Below are positions 33,657 through 45,325 of a stretch of DNA of 64,000 nt, piece by piece. The DNA is from Bryobacterales bacterium (GTDB lineage: Bacteria > Acidobacteriota > Terriglobia > Bryobacterales > UBA6623). Made by a program: the position numbers and the translations under genes. The stretch's first letter is position 1; each line of letters opens with the position of its first letter. The DNA lies in assembly GCA_028819235.1 (NCBI GenBank), contig JAPPMC010000001.1, positions 62,001-126,000 on the forward strand, written 5' to 3'. Under the pieces are notes generated by a model. It had not been told where the DNA came from. It made no database searches and saw only the letters and a list, made by a program, of their open reading frames with translations.

Positions 33657-35212
33657 TCGGACTCCCCCGCCCGGGACTCGATTTCTGCCCAGCGATTGTG
33701 GAGATCCACGGCGACTTCATCGAACTCCGAAGGATACATCCCATCGCCATCCATCTTTACCTCCTCGACGACCACCCCCTTGGTGGCCCCGTCAGGAAAG
33801 AAGCGCCAAGCCCCAACTTGCTGCTCGGGAAGGGCAGGGGCTACGACACCGTCAGGGCCGTTGCCTCCGTCGATGCGTGACGCCTGCACGATGTTCGCGA
33901 GTCCCGTTAGAATCCACTCGCTGTGAGTGGTGACGATTATGCGGACCCCTTCTCTCACGACTCTTGCCAACAGATTGATCACTTGGACCTGCATCGCGGG
34001 ATGCAGGTGCGACTCTGGCTCCTCGACGATCAACACGTCGCCCGTCCGCACGACATGGCGCAGGTAGAGAACCAATGGAGCAAGTTCGGAAACCATGGAA
34101 GACGACCTCATCAGGACAAGATCGCTAGACCATCCGTCTGGACGATAGAAGAACTGAGGATAGTTCGTTTCGGATGCGTCCACTCGAACGGTGCCCCCGA
34201 GGATGTCCCGCTCAAGTTGCGAGGCGACGCCACTTCGGATGCCACGCGCCGGCTCTGCACCAATCCAGTCCCCCATCCGGATGAGTACGTCGAGGAAGTC
34301 CGTCAGTACACCGGAGAGCTTCGGAACGTCCGGCGTTCGTCGCAGTCCAGCCGAGGCCGCGCTTTGCACTATCGCGCTTACGACCATCTTGTGGATGTGC
34401 ATGATCCCCGTCCGGTCTGCAGGGAGGTAGTAGGCCATCCGTGCCAGCGGGGCGACCAAGTCTTGCCTTTGCGATTCGACCAGCCATTCGAGAAGCTGTC
34501 TTGCAATCGCAGTTCGCCGACCCGGACTTCCGGCGCCGCCTGATTCGTCGGACGCCGAGTGCAACCAGACCTCTAGTCTGCTAGGTTGCAGCCAAAGCCA
34601 TGACCCGACCGCCGAAGCACTGCGACTGCTGGGATCAGGGGATCCGAGAACCTCACCCTCCATCTCGAGCTCATCTCCGGACATTCGGACGCTGTAGCTC
34701 AAAGATCCCCGGTTCCTGAATCCATCCGGGGAAAGTACGATCTTCGCCCTGCCCGTGCCAAGTTGACGGATAAGTTCCCTAGTGCCGCCGCTTCCAAACG
34801 ACCGGACGATTTCCTCTTGGAGCAAGTCGGCCATACGGTCCGCGTTCTCGATCCCCATGCGAACCATCTCAAGCACGCGTTCAGACCGACGGGGAGGATC
34901 ACGGTCCTCGATGACGGCCGACATCCACGATTCAAGCTCGCTTAGTGCTTCTGGTTCTGGAGTCCATGCTGGTTTGCGGACGGCAGTACCGGTATACCTC
35001 TTAAAGACGTACCAAGAGGGGTCCCTGCTGGCCGCAAAGTGGCGATGTACCGCATAGCTCAATGTCGCGAAGTACGATTTGCCCGTATTGCTCGGTCCCA
35101 CGAAGACCGTTAGCGGACGAAACTCGACATTGGCGTGTTCGATGGGGCCGAAGTCGCTGACCTGAATGCGGTAGTTCCGAGCGTCTCCAGAATCTCTGTC
35201 GCTACTTTCCAT
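33653..35212 (-). CDS. AAA ATPase of the OLD/RecF-like (AAA_15/AAA_21) group
   Basis: 519 residues from the ATG at 35212. It has the ABC-type ATPase layout: YRIQVSDFGPIEHANVEF and VFVGPSNTGKSYFATL (Walker A, 39-46) at the N-terminus. SSMVSELAPLVLYLRHV serves as signature region, VLIVEEPESHLHPAM as Walker B (from 393), and IIVTTHSEWIL carries the switch histidine (430). About 330 residues of mostly helical insertion separate the halves. No TOPRIM nuclease domain follows, unlike classical OLD proteins; instead a separate small PD-(D/E)XK-like gene overlaps the stop (ATGA). ATPase plus nuclease-like partner suggests a two-gene defence or DNA-processing system. An upstream extension of 38 codons is possible but not conserved in character. 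Confidence 0.85.
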   Translation of the reverse strand: MESSDRDSGDARNYRIQVSDFGPIEHANVEFRPLTVFVGPSNTGKSYFATLSYAVHRHFAASRDPSWYVFKRYTGTAVRKPAWTPEPEALSELESWMSAVIEDRDPPRRSERVLEMVRMGIENADRMADLLQEEIVRSFGSGGTRELIRQLGTGRAKIVLSPDGFRNRGSLSYSVRMSGDELEMEGEVLGSPDPSSRSASAVGSWLWLQPSRLEVWLHSASDESGGAGSPGRRTAIARQLLEWLVESQRQDLVAPLARMAYYLPADRTGIMHIHKMVVSAIVQSAASAGLRRTPDVPKLSGVLTDFLDVLIRMGDWIGAEPARGIRSGVASQLERDILGGTVRVDASETNYPQFFYRPDGWSSDLVLMRSSSMVSELAPLVLYLRHVVRTGDVLIVEEPESHLHPAMQVQVINLLARVVREGVRIIVTTHSEWILTGLANIVQASRIDGGNGPDGVVAPALPEQQVGAWRFFPDGATKGVVVEEVKMDGDGMYPSEFDEVAVDLHNRWAEIESRAGESE

Positions 35213-35985
35213 TATTCGGCTCCTCGCGACCCCGCACCTCGTCCTTGCGTCATCACAACTCGTGAGAACTGAAATTGCTGGCTCTGGATCGGAAGCAGCC
35301 AGGATCTGCCCGACGACATCGCCCAACCTCGTTGGAGTCTATGGGCTTCAAGGTAGGCGAATTCCCAGAAATGTGGAGCAGTGCCTTCCGGCCGACCCCG
35401 GCACCCACAACTCATGTTGCGACGGCATGCGGTGGACGCAGCGACGATTTGGCTCATTGCCATCTTCTCGAGTCATCGGATGTCGCTGACAGCATCGAAA
35501 CGGTCCTCGTCCGCATGGACTCTGAGACCGTTCAGCGCTGACGCTATCGTTGAATGAACGGGTTTGAACTGCCAGCGGCCCGGGTGTCTGAACAGGTCCA
35601 TACGTTCATGCGCCGGAACCGTCACAGCGAGTCCACCTCTGCCGCCGGACCGAAGTGCCCCCGGACTATCGAGCGCATAGCCCTCGATTGGCGGGACTTC
35701 GGGCCGGGCCCGATCCTCACGTCCGAGCGCCCGTCGGACGTTCCTCCTTTCTTGCCGAGTTCTCCCAGTGCAGCACCATCTGCCTCCGCCGACACGTCAA
35801 TGACCGGGCCGAGACCCGGTGAGGCATGTAGTCCTCGATGGGCTTGGAACTGCCCTTCGCTACCCTTCCCGCCTAGCCACACGCCTTCAACTGCTCTGTG
35901 GAGAATGGAGCACTCGTGTCGGCGAGGCTAGGACCTCGTAGTGAGCTTTCAGTTGTCAGGGCGTCGCGCCTGTCCGAGAGGCCGC
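35213..35985. other. Intergenic stretch at the right border of the accessory patch
   Basis: About 770 bases between the ATPase start and the end of the amidase gene. Plus-strand frames at 35275-35541 and 35554-35931 are open but show no recognisable domain or ribosome binding site. The ATPase operon promoter should lie near 35220-35300; no clear boxes seen. Confidence 0.35.
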
Positions 35986-37650
35986 TCAGGAGGAGTCAGC
36001 CGGGCCCGGGTCGGCTTCCGCAAGTCCCGGACCGGGGAGCATTCTGGGAACATGCCTGTGCTTCGTCGCCCGCTCAAACGCATGGGCGATGCCCAGAAGC
36101 CGCGGCTCCGACCACGCCCGCCCAAAGAAAGATACGCCAACCGGCAATCCTTGGACCAACCCGCCCGGCACGGTGATGTGCGGGTAGCCTGCGCGTGCGG
36201 CCGCGGATGAGCAACCCCGAAACGACGATTGGTCTCCATGGACCAGGTCCGTGACCCAAGCCGGACCAGTCGTCGGGGCGAAGAACGCGTCCAGCGTCAG
36301 TTCGTCCATGGTCGAATCGATCGCTCTACGGCACCCATCGCGGCTGATCGCGAGAGCCTCTCTGTACGCGGGCTCCGACAAGGGTCCCTTGGCCATCGCG
36401 TCCTCGAAGATGTCTTGGCCGAAATACGGCATCTCGTCATTCCGGTGCTCCTCGTTGAACTGGATCACGTCCGAAAGGCTTCGTATCTTGGCGTCTGGAC
36501 CAAGCCCTCCCAAGTACGCGTTCAGCCCATGCTTGAATTCATAGAGCATCACCTCGAGGCCAGGACGCCTGGCCTCGGCAATTCCGGGAAGCTCGTCGAT
36601 GTCCAAGACCTCTGCCCCGGCATCCTGCATTGCGCTGATGGCATCGTCCAACAGGGCGTCAATCTGCCTGTGTTGTCCCCAGTACTCGCGTAGCAGCCCC
36701 ACCCTCGCCCCTTGCAGGGCTTCCTCATCGAGGAATCGGGTGTAGTCCCGTGCCAGTCGCCCGTTACTTGTTGCAGTGGCCTCGTCGCGACGATCCGGGC
36801 CAGCCAGGACAGACAGCAGGGCGGCGGCGTCTGCGACCGTTCGCGCCATTGGGCCAGCCGTGTCTTGCGTGTGCGAGATCGGAATGATCCCGGCGCGGCT
36901 GACGAGCCCGACCGTAGGCTTCACGCCAACGATGCCGTTGACCGAGGACGGGCAAACGATCGACCCGTTCGTCTCCGTCCCGATGGCCAGCGGTGCCAAT
37001 CCCGCCGAGACTGCTACGCCCGACCCGGAGCTTGAGCCGCACGGGTTGCGCGCCAAAAAGTAGGGGTTCAGGGTCAAGCCTCCCCGGCCGGACCATCCGC
37101 TAGTGGACCGCCGCGACCGGAAGTTCGCCCACTCGCTCAAGTTGGTCTTCGCGATCAGCACCATGCCGGCTTCGCGCATCTTGGCCGCCACGGTGGAATC
37201 TGTCTCCACGCCCGATCCGACCAGCGCCAGTGACCCCGCCGTGGTCTCCATGCTGTCCGCTGTGTCGATGTTGTCCTTCAGCATCGCGGGGATGCCGTGC
37301 AGTGGGCTGCGGATCCTTCCTTCCCTCCGCTCGGCATCCAGTCGGTCGGCATCGGCCAGCGCCTCAGGGTTGGCCTCAATGACCGAATTCAGGCTGGGCC
37401 CTGAGGCATCGACCTCTCGAATGCGCTCTAGCATCGCCTCGCACAGTGAACGCGCGGTAAGCCGGCCCTTCTCGAGGGCATCGCGCAGCGACGCGACAGT
37501 CGCCTCCGCCAAGTCAGAATCGTCGCCTGCGCCGAGGTCTGCTCCTGGGCGCCGGCGGGAGCAGCCGGCCCACGCGGCCGTGGCGATCGCCAGCAGGTCC
37601 CTCCTCCGCATCCTTGCCACAGGGGTCCTTGGGGTCGGCGAAGCCATCAC
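35986..37650 (-). CDS. Tat-exported amidase (amidase signature family)
   Basis: 554 residues. The N-terminus MRRRDLLAIATAAWAGCS is a twin-arginine signal ending in a lipobox-like AGC, so it is likely a periplasmic lipoprotein. The amidase-signature core shows the catalytic lysine in IPAMLKDNIDT. The glycine/serine-rich signature is NPCGSSSGSGVAVSAGLAPLAIGTETNGSIVCPSS, given here as adjoining blocks, with the cis-Ser and nucleophile Ser. GIVGVKPTVGLVSRAGIIPIS follows. It is related to GatA but longer at the C-terminus and exported, hence not the tRNA amidotransferase. The start ATG (37650) overlaps the stop of the DUF5060 gene upstream (37647), so the two genes are coupled. Substrate unknown, possibly an amide-bearing sugar or peptide. 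Confidence 0.92.
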   Translation of the reverse strand: MMASPTPRTPVARMRRRDLLAIATAAWAGCSRRRPGADLGAGDDSDLAEATVASLRDALEKGRLTARSLCEAMLERIREVDASGPSLNSVIEANPEALADADRLDAERREGRIRSPLHGIPAMLKDNIDTADSMETTAGSLALVGSGVETDSTVAAKMREAGMVLIAKTNLSEWANFRSRRSTSGWSGRGGLTLNPYFLARNPCGSSSGSGVAVSAGLAPLAIGTETNGSIVCPSSVNGIVGVKPTVGLVSRAGIIPISHTQDTAGPMARTVADAAALLSVLAGPDRRDEATATSNGRLARDYTRFLDEEALQGARVGLLREYWGQHRQIDALLDDAISAMQDAGAEVLDIDELPGIAEARRPGLEVMLYEFKHGLNAYLGGLGPDAKIRSLSDVIQFNEEHRNDEMPYFGQDIFEDAMAKGPLSEPAYREALAISRDGCRRAIDSTMDELTLDAFFAPTTGPAWVTDLVHGDQSSFRGCSSAAARAGYPHITVPGGLVQGLPVGVSFFGRAWSEPRLLGIAHAFERATKHRHVPRMLPGPGLAEADPGPADSS

Positions 37651-39467
37651 TCCGGCGGTTGCAGGTCATAGGTGCGGATGGCCTCAAACAGCCTTCCAGC
37701 ACCGTCAAGGCCGATCGCGCGAACCAGCAGGGTGGCCGGGTAGCCCTCGACCATGACCGTGGGAACGGCAAAGCTCCCACCCTGGCCCGTTCCCAGAAGC
37801 CGCGCACCGCGATCGGAACCAGCCACAGACGCCAGCCAGATCCACACCATTCGCCTAGCCGCGATCGTGTCCTTAAGCAGCGTGACATTGAACTGGTGCT
37901 CCCGGCCGACATGGATTGCCGGTTCCGCCGGAAGTTGGATCTCGAACGGGACGGCCGACGGATTCACTTCGACTTCGCGGAACCGTGGCGGCTTCGATTC
38001 GAGGAAGAACGACTTGTTGTAATCCTGCTTCTTGCCTTCTCTGCGGACATACAACACCCAGTCGGTCGCGTCGTCGGGCGTGCGTGAACGGTACCGGTCT
38101 CCCTTGAACTTCTTCTTCTGGTCGAACCACGCTCCGGTCGCCGGATCGAACCAACTGACCTTGTACTCCTGCTTCGGCATGAGAAGCTCGATCAGCCCCG
38201 GCTCCGCCGCGTAGACGACATGCTCGATCCCTATCGCCCTCTCGGACCACCTAGGCACGCGGTGCAGCGCCAGCGCGCTTCCGCCGGCTACGCGATAGTG
38301 CGGCTCAAGGTCGAAGTAGCGCGTCTGGTCGAAGAACTTCCTCAGGGGCGCCATCTCGGCAGCTGCGGCGGGATCCGTCGCCCCATCCGAGCCGGAGAGC
38401 GTGACGTAGTGGCCCCTTGTCGTGGCCGTCCAAGCCTGCTTCCGTGCGGAGGCCGCGCTCGCCCCCAGACCGACGCCGGTGTTGACGAACGGGCCGCGTG
38501 TCGTCTCGTACTCGATCGACGCCAATGCCGGGTCGACAAGGTTCTGGATGTAATAGTCCTGCCATCCATCTTGAGAGAGCACAGCCGAAGTCACGGTCGC
38601 GCCCGTGGACTTGGGGTGCCGGTAGGGGTCATGCTCGTCAAGCATCCCGGCGATCCGTTCAGTCAGACGCGCGCCGGATTCGTGGCTTTCCCACTCGCGC
38701 AGGATCTGCCAAGTGACGCTGTAGGCCGAGTATCGGGCGCATGCATAGCGCACGTACCACTCTTGGCTCCGGCGCCTGGGGAAGAGATCCTCGAGCTGGT
38801 CGCCCGATTCGGCCAGGACGAGGTCGATCACGATTCCGAGCCGGTGGAGGAGCTCGACGCGCCGGTCAAGCTCCTGGAAATAGCCAACGTCGGGCTCCCC
38901 TTCCGGACCGAAAGGCTCCGCGCCTTGCCCGGGCTGCGGAAGAACCGAGGCGCGCATGTGTGTGAAGCCCTGCTCGGAACGCTCTTGGGCCATGGCCTCG
39001 AACGCGTCCCATGGCTGGCTTGCCAACGGAGGCATCGAGGCACCGAGCCAGTAGTGGCCTGAGTTCGTGAGCGGGTACTTGAAATGGCGGCCGTTGAAGA
39101 CTTCGATAAACCCTGGGGTGGCGGCCGGCATAGCCAGAAAGCTGCCCGTCTGCCGGTCCAACCCCTCGACGTTCGAAATCAGGCGGAAGTCCCAGCGACC
39201 CTCAAAGTCCGGCGAGAACCGGACCACAAAGCGGCCTCCGCCGTCCCAGAAGGCCGGCATGACCTTGGTGCGCCCGCCCTTCGGCGAGCGGAATTCAACT
39301 TTCAGGGCAACGCTTCGGAAAGCGTCCGGAAACTTCTCCAGATCTCCCGGGCCCAATTCTGTCTGCAATTCGCAGGGATCGTAGACAGCAACCTCGCCGC
39401 AGTGCTCGACGTGCTGCCCCGGCAGGCCAGCGGCGAGGACGAGCGTAAGCAGAAGAAGTGCAGTCAT
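37647..39467 (-). CDS. Secreted DUF5060 protein, glycoside-hydrolase-like
   Basis: 606 residues with signal peptide MTALLLLTLVLAAGLPGQ. The N-terminal DUF5060 beta domain (VALKVEFRSPKGG, then VMPAFWDGGGRFVVRFSPDFEGRWDFRL) is the module usually placed before DUF4038-type (beta/alpha)8 glycosidases. The central part FEAMAQERSEQGFTHMRASVLPQPG, LHRLGIVIDLVLAE and YSVTWQILREWESH matches such a barrel. The strand-4 acid appears in REWE, in place of the usual N-E pair. A beta-rich C-terminus (MPKQEYKVSWFDPATGAWF) follows. It probably acts on an exposed polysaccharide. It is the first gene of the two-gene operon with the amidase. Its 5' end lies 80 bases from tilS, read in the opposite direction. Confidence 0.82.
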   Translation of the reverse strand: MTALLLLTLVLAAGLPGQHVEHCGEVAVYDPCELQTELGPGDLEKFPDAFRSVALKVEFRSPKGGRTKVMPAFWDGGGRFVVRFSPDFEGRWDFRLISNVEGLDRQTGSFLAMPAATPGFIEVFNGRHFKYPLTNSGHYWLGASMPPLASQPWDAFEAMAQERSEQGFTHMRASVLPQPGQGAEPFGPEGEPDVGYFQELDRRVELLHRLGIVIDLVLAESGDQLEDLFPRRRSQEWYVRYACARYSAYSVTWQILREWESHESGARLTERIAGMLDEHDPYRHPKSTGATVTSAVLSQDGWQDYYIQNLVDPALASIEYETTRGPFVNTGVGLGASAASARKQAWTATTRGHYVTLSGSDGATDPAAAAEMAPLRKFFDQTRYFDLEPHYRVAGGSALALHRVPRWSERAIGIEHVVYAAEPGLIELLMPKQEYKVSWFDPATGAWFDQKKKFKGDRYRSRTPDDATDWVLYVRREGKKQDYNKSFFLESKPPRFREVEVNPSAVPFEIQLPAEPAIHVGREHQFNVTLLKDTIAARRMVWIWLASVAGSDRGARLLGTGQGGSFAVPTVMVEGYPATLLVRAIGLDGAGRLFEAIRTYDLQPPE

Positions 39468-39547
39468 CCCTAGTTAGGAGGATAACGCGTGCGCGCTGCC
39501 GTCGGGGCAACCTCGCCGCCGTGCCTATCGCCCTTAGAGGCAGTCGA

Positions 39548-40990
39548 GTGCTGGCACTGTTGCGAAGAAGGATTGCCCGTGAGGGAATGTTCGCCGACGG
39601 CGGGCGCATCGGGGTGGCGGTCTCCGGCGGCGCGGATTCCGTGGCCCTCTTGCACGCCCTGCGGCAGCTGTACGCCAAACGGCCCATTGCCGCAGTGCAC
39701 CTGAACCATTGTTTGCGGGGCGATGCCTCCGATGGGGATGAGCGGTTCGTCCGCGACTTGGCCAAGCGGATGGACTGCGACGTGCTTGTCCGGCGCGTCG
39801 ACGTCGCAGCCCGGGCGCAAGAGTGCCGGGAGAACCTTGAATCCGCCGGCAGGAGCGCGCGCTACGAGTTCTTCGAAGAACTCCGCAGAAGCGGCGAATG
39901 CGGTGTGATCGCGACTGCGCACACCCGCTCGGACCAGGCCGAGACTGTCCTGTTCAGACTCCTGCGGGGAGCTGGCGGCACCGGCTTGGCCGGTATCCAT
40001 CCTAAGCGGCGCGACGGCATCGTTCGCCCGATGCTCGACGTAACCCGGGCTGAGGTGCTCACATACCTTCGGGCTAGCGGACTGAAGTGGCGCGAGGACT
40101 CCAGCAACGCCGATCCTGCATTTGCACGCAACAGGCTCCGCCGTCAGCTGCTTCCGATGCTGCGGCAAGACTGGAACCCGGGGATCGAGTCCGCGCTGGC
40201 GAACACCGCCGAGTGGGCGCTCGAGGAGGGGCGCTTCTGGGATGACGAAATCGCCCGGTTGCGCCTTGAATGTGTGTCGGAGACTTGTGATGGGACCGTG
40301 CTTGACGTCGCCAAGGTGCGATCGCTGCACCCGGCCGTTCAGCGGCGGCTTCTGCACAGTGCCTTGCGCGATTTCGGCGTCGCTCCGGGTTTCGTGCATA
40401 TCGAAGCGCTGCGCGCTCTGGTCGTCCAGCAGCGGGGATCCGGTGTCGCCGAGGTTCCCGGTCTCACGGCCGAGCGGTCCTTTGGCGCTGTCCTGCTCCG
40501 GCGCCGACCGGTGCGCGATGTCCCGGACTATCGTCTGAAGCTTGCCGTTCCCGGTTCGGTCGATCTTCCCGTCCCCGGGTGGGGACGTCTGAGGACCCGC
40601 GTCTTTGACCCGCAAGCCGGGCGGGGCTTGTACAATCAACACAAGACGACGCTGCTCGATTGGGACCGAGTCCCCAAGCCGCTGCAGGTTAGGGGATGGC
40701 GTCCCGGGGACCGCTTGACGCTGGCAGGGAAGCTGGCGCCGAGAAAGATCGGGGACCTGTTCCAACAGCACAGGGTGAGTGCTTGGCTGCGGCCGGGCTG
40801 GCCCGTGGTGGCCGGTGGTTCGGGAGAGGGCTCTGTTGTCTGGGCAGGGCGGTTTGGATTGAACGATAGGTTTCGGGTGCGTCCGCACAGCCGAAGGCTG
40901 CTCGCCATCGGAATCTCGGGGCCAAGCGGACCGAAACAGGCCTCGGATGCGTCTAAGGAACTGGGCGGCAGGACTGTCGCCAAGGATTGA
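39548..40990 (+). CDS. tilS: tRNA(Ile)-lysidine synthase TilS
   Basis: N-type ATP pyrophosphatase that converts cytidine 34 of tRNA-Ile2 to lysidine, required for AUA decoding. The PP-loop motif VAVSGGADSVALLHAL lies near residues 22-37, followed by AAVHLNHCLRGDASDGDERF and VIATAHTRSDQAETVLFRLLRG, both diagnostic, and KWREDSSNADPAFARNRLRRQLLP. The C-terminal substrate-binding part includes KPLQVRGWRPGDRL and KIGDLFQQHRVSAWLRPGWPVV. The GTG at 39548 is the most fitting start (LALLRRRIAREGMFADGGR), about 480 residues. Upstream in-frame starts would overlap the oppositely read DUF5060 gene. It lies six bases before ftsH, the frequent tilS-ftsH arrangement. Confidence 0.93.
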   Translation: MLALLRRRIAREGMFADGGRIGVAVSGGADSVALLHALRQLYAKRPIAAVHLNHCLRGDASDGDERFVRDLAKRMDCDVLVRRVDVAARAQECRENLESAGRSARYEFFEELRRSGECGVIATAHTRSDQAETVLFRLLRGAGGTGLAGIHPKRRDGIVRPMLDVTRAEVLTYLRASGLKWREDSSNADPAFARNRLRRQLLPMLRQDWNPGIESALANTAEWALEEGRFWDDEIARLRLECVSETCDGTVLDVAKVRSLHPAVQRRLLHSALRDFGVAPGFVHIEALRALVVQQRGSGVAEVPGLTAERSFGAVLLRRRPVRDVPDYRLKLAVPGSVDLPVPGWGRLRTRVFDPQAGRGLYNQHKTTLLDWDRVPKPLQVRGWRPGDRLTLAGKLAPRKIGDLFQQHRVSAWLRPGWPVVAGGSGEGSVVWAGRFGLNDRFRVRPHSRRLLAIGISGPSGPKQASDASKELGGRTVAKD

Positions 40991-40996
40991 ACAGAA

Positions 40997-42910
<1,914 letters not shown>

Positions 42911-42936
42911 GCCACTTCGGACGGGGCCGTCTTTGA

Positions 42937-42955
42937 AGCCGCCGCCGCTGCGGCT
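42937..42955. terminator. Stem-loop between convergent ftsH and ssb
   Basis: AGCCGC and GCGGCT form a 6-bp stem around a 7-base loop in the 96-base gap between the two converging genes. No T-run follows on either side, so intrinsic termination is uncertain. Confidence 0.3.
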
Positions 42956-43006
42956 AGAGGGGTCCGAACGATCTTCCCTTAATCGGTTGGTTGTCCTCCG
43001 ATCGGG

Positions 43007-43525
43007 CTAGAACGGGATATCGTCGTCGTCCTGCATGCCCGATCCGCCGGAATCTCCAGCCGGCTCGTCGCTCCTAGGTGCGGTCGGCTGCGGGCTGGGC
43101 CGGTTATATCCGCCCCCGGAGCCCCCTCCCCCGCCGTAGCTGCCACTTGAGCGGTAGGACCCGCCCGAACTGGCCGCACCAGCGTCTCCAGGGCCCCCGA
43201 GCAGCATCAGGCCGAACGAGTCGCAGATCACTTCAGTACGGTACCGCTTGTTCCCGCTCGGGTCGTCCCAAGACCGCGTTTGCAGCCTCCCTTCAACGAA
43301 GACCTTCTTGCCCTTCTTCAGGTATGGCGCAACGCGGTCGCCTCGCCACAGCACGACGTCGTGCCAATCCGTGCGTTCCCTGAACTCGCCGGTGGCGGGA
43401 TCCTTGCTCCGGTAGGTCGTGGCAAGCGGGAAGGACGTGACGGGAATGCCGCTGGCGGTGTGCCTAGTTTCGGCGTCACGTCCAAGATTGCCGATCAACA
43501 TTACCTTGTTCAGACTGCTGGCCAT
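43007..43525 (-). CDS. ssb: Single-stranded DNA-binding protein
   Basis: 172 residues. OB-fold of bacterial SSB: LNKVMLIGNLGRDAETRHT, then GIPVTSFPLATTY, RTDWHDVVLWRGDRVAPYLKKGKKVFVEGRLQTRSWDD-type sequence and RTEVICDSFGLMLLG. A glycine/serine-rich linker (about 115-150, GSYGGGGGSGGGYN) leads to the acidic protein-docking tip DDDDIPF. It coats ssDNA during replication and repair and recruits partners by the tip. It is read divergently from the YVTN gene with only about 40 bases between the starts. Complete and normal in length. Confidence 0.97.
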   Translation of the reverse strand: MASSLNKVMLIGNLGRDAETRHTASGIPVTSFPLATTYRSKDPATGEFRERTDWHDVVLWRGDRVAPYLKKGKKVFVEGRLQTRSWDDPSGNKRYRTEVICDSFGLMLLGGPGDAGAASSGGSYRSSGSYGGGGGSGGGYNRPSPQPTAPRSDEPAGDSGGSGMQDDDDIPF

Positions 43526-43565
43526 AAGTCTTCAAGGTACAATCAAGGCCTCGCGGTTGGCAACT

Positions 43566-44582
43566 ATGGGGGCGAGGATGAGCCGAACTGCACAGAATCT
43601 TGCTGCGATTGCGGCGCCGTCCATTCCGGCCGGGCCGAGACCGGATTTGCTCGTCGTCGAGAAGAAGAACGACTCCGTCGGGTTCTACACGTCCGACGGC
43701 CGAAGGGTCGCGGCAGCGCCGATTGGGGCAACTCCCCACGAGGTCGCGCTATCCAGAGACCGCAGGCTGGCCTACATCTCGGACAACGGCGTGCTGTGGA
43801 TGGACTACGACGGTCCCGGCGGCAACACCATCTCGGTAGTCGACTTGGAACTGCAGTCCCGCGTTGCGGTCTTGCCCTTGGGGCGATTCCACCGTCCGCA
43901 CGGAATCAGCATCGATCCGCACTCCAGCCGGGCCTTCGTCACTTCGGAGAATCCGGACCGCATTGTGCTGGTGGACCTCGACGCCCTAGCCGTCATCAAG
44001 GACTTCGACAACGGCGGGTCGGATCCGCACATGGTCACGTACGGCCCCGACGGCTGGGGTTATGTCTCGAACACTGGCAGCGGGACGGTCGGAGCTGTGC
44101 ATGCCGCCAGCGGAGAACTTCGCCTGATAGAGGTCGGGGCGGGCCCTCAGGGTAGTCTGCTGTCAAGAGACGCTTCGAAGCTGTGGGTAACGTGCCGCGA
44201 TGCCGGCAGGATCGACGTGGTTGACACGGAGTCCAAGTCGGTCGTCGGCTCGATTCCGACCGGGGCCGGCGTCAACCGGATCGTTGCGACAGACCGCGAC
44301 AAACTCTTGGTCTATTCGCTCCAGACGGGTCATGCCGTGGGGATTGCGGACCCGGAAGCGATGAAGGAGGTCGCCCAGATTCCGCTGGGAGGGGCGCCCC
44401 TGTCCATCTCCCTGTCGAAGGACGACAGGCACGCGTTCGCGGGTGTCCAGGACGAGGACCAGATCTGGATCGTGTCCGTCGCTGACCGGAAGGTTGTGCA
44501 AGTGATCGACACTCCGGCCGGGATGGGACCGGATCCCGTCGTTGAGATCGGCTCCTACGAACCGTCCAGGGCGCGTCCGTGA
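43566..44582 (+). CDS. YVTN-type beta-propeller protein
   Basis: About 338 residues built of seven-blade propeller repeats of the YVTN/surface-layer type. Recurring units include [65 protein letters not shown], and [25 protein letters not shown]. Such propellers bind ligands or proteins; no catalytic residues are recognisable and no clear signal peptide is present, so localisation is open. The start could be ATG 43566 or ATG 43578. The stop overlaps the GTG start of larB by four bases (GTGA), so the two are cotranslated, an association I cannot explain functionally. Confidence 0.85.
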   Translation: MGARMSRTAQNLAAIAAPSIPAGPRPDLLVVEKKNDSVGFYTSDGRRVAAAPIGATPHEVALSRDRRLAYISDNGVLWMDYDGPGGNTISVVDLELQSRVAVLPLGRFHRPHGISIDPHSSRAFVTSENPDRIVLVDLDALAVIKDFDNGGSDPHMVTYGPDGWGYVSNTGSGTVGAVHAASGELRLIEVGAGPQGSLLSRDASKLWVTCRDAGRIDVVDTESKSVVGSIPTGAGVNRIVATDRDKLLVYSLQTGHAVGIADPEAMKEVAQIPLGGAPLSISLSKDDRHAFAGVQDEDQIWIVSVADRKVVQVIDTPAGMGPDPVVEIGSYEPSRARP

Positions 44583-45325
44583 GCGATCGCCGACTGCGGG
44601 AGCTGCTGGAGGGCGTCCGCGACGGCAGCTGCGATGTGGATAGCGCGGTTGGCCGGCTGCGCCACATGCCTTTTGAAGACCTTGGTTTCGCCAAGGTCGA
44701 TCATCACCGCGAGCTCCGCCACGGGATGCCGGAGGTTGTATTGGGACAGGGAAAGACCGTTGAAGAGGTCCACGCCATCTCTGCCAAGCTGCTCGAACGG
44801 TCGCCGAACCTGCTGGTGACCCGCGCAACCGAGGCCATGTTCCAGGCTGTGCGAGAACTGGACGGCCACGCCGAGTTCTTCCCCCGTTCAAGAGCCATCC
44901 GCGTGTGGGGCGATCGTCAGGAACGCGGCAAGGCCAAGATCGCTGTGGTTTGCGCCGGCACGAGCGACATCGCCGTCGCCGAGGAGGCGGTGGTGACCGC
45001 TGAGGTCATGGGCAATGCCGTCGAGACAGTTTACGATGTCGGCGTTGCAGGAATCCACAGGCTGCTGCACAGGCTTGACCGCATCAAGTCCGCGCGGGTT
45101 GTGATCTGCTGCGCCGGCATGGAGGGTGCCCTACCAAGCGCCGTGGGCGGCTTAGTCTCAGTGCCGGTCATCGCCGTTCCGACCAGCGTCGGCTATGGCG
45201 CGAGCTTCAACGGTCTGTCGGCACTCTTAGGGATGCTCAATTCGTGCTCCAGCAACGTCTCGGTGGTGAACATCGACAACGGATTCGGCGCCGCCTACGT
45301 GGCCACTCTCATCAATCGCCTCTGA
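44579..45325 (+). CDS. larB: LarB, nickel-pincer cofactor biosynthesis carboxylase
   Basis: 248 residues of the LarB family (PurE/AIR-carboxylase-like C-terminal domain). LarB carboxylates and hydrolyses nicotinic acid adenine dinucleotide to pyridinium-3,5-biscarboxylate mononucleotide, the first step of the nickel-pincer cofactor of lactate racemase and related enzymes. Landmarks are the N-terminal helices with [27 protein letters not shown], then [50 protein letters not shown] and [31 protein letters not shown] start overlapping the previous stop. LarC and LarE are not in the window, so they must be elsewhere or absent. Confidence 0.93.
   Translation: MSDRRLRELLEGVRDGSCDVDSAVGRLRHMPFEDLGFAKVDHHRELRHGMPEVVLGQGKTVEEVHAISAKLLERSPNLLVTRATEAMFQAVRELDGHAEFFPRSRAIRVWGDRQERGKAKIAVVCAGTSDIAVAEEAVVTAEVMGNAVETVYDVGVAGIHRLLHRLDRIKSARVVICCAGMEGALPSAVGGLVSVPVIAVPTSVGYGASFNGLSALLGMLNSCSSNVSVVNIDNGFGAAYVATLINRL

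Noticed and set aside
35275-35931. Two plus-strand frames (88 and 125 codons) upstream of the ATPase operon as genes
   Set aside because: No ribosome binding sites, no domains, and biased composition; treated as intergenic.
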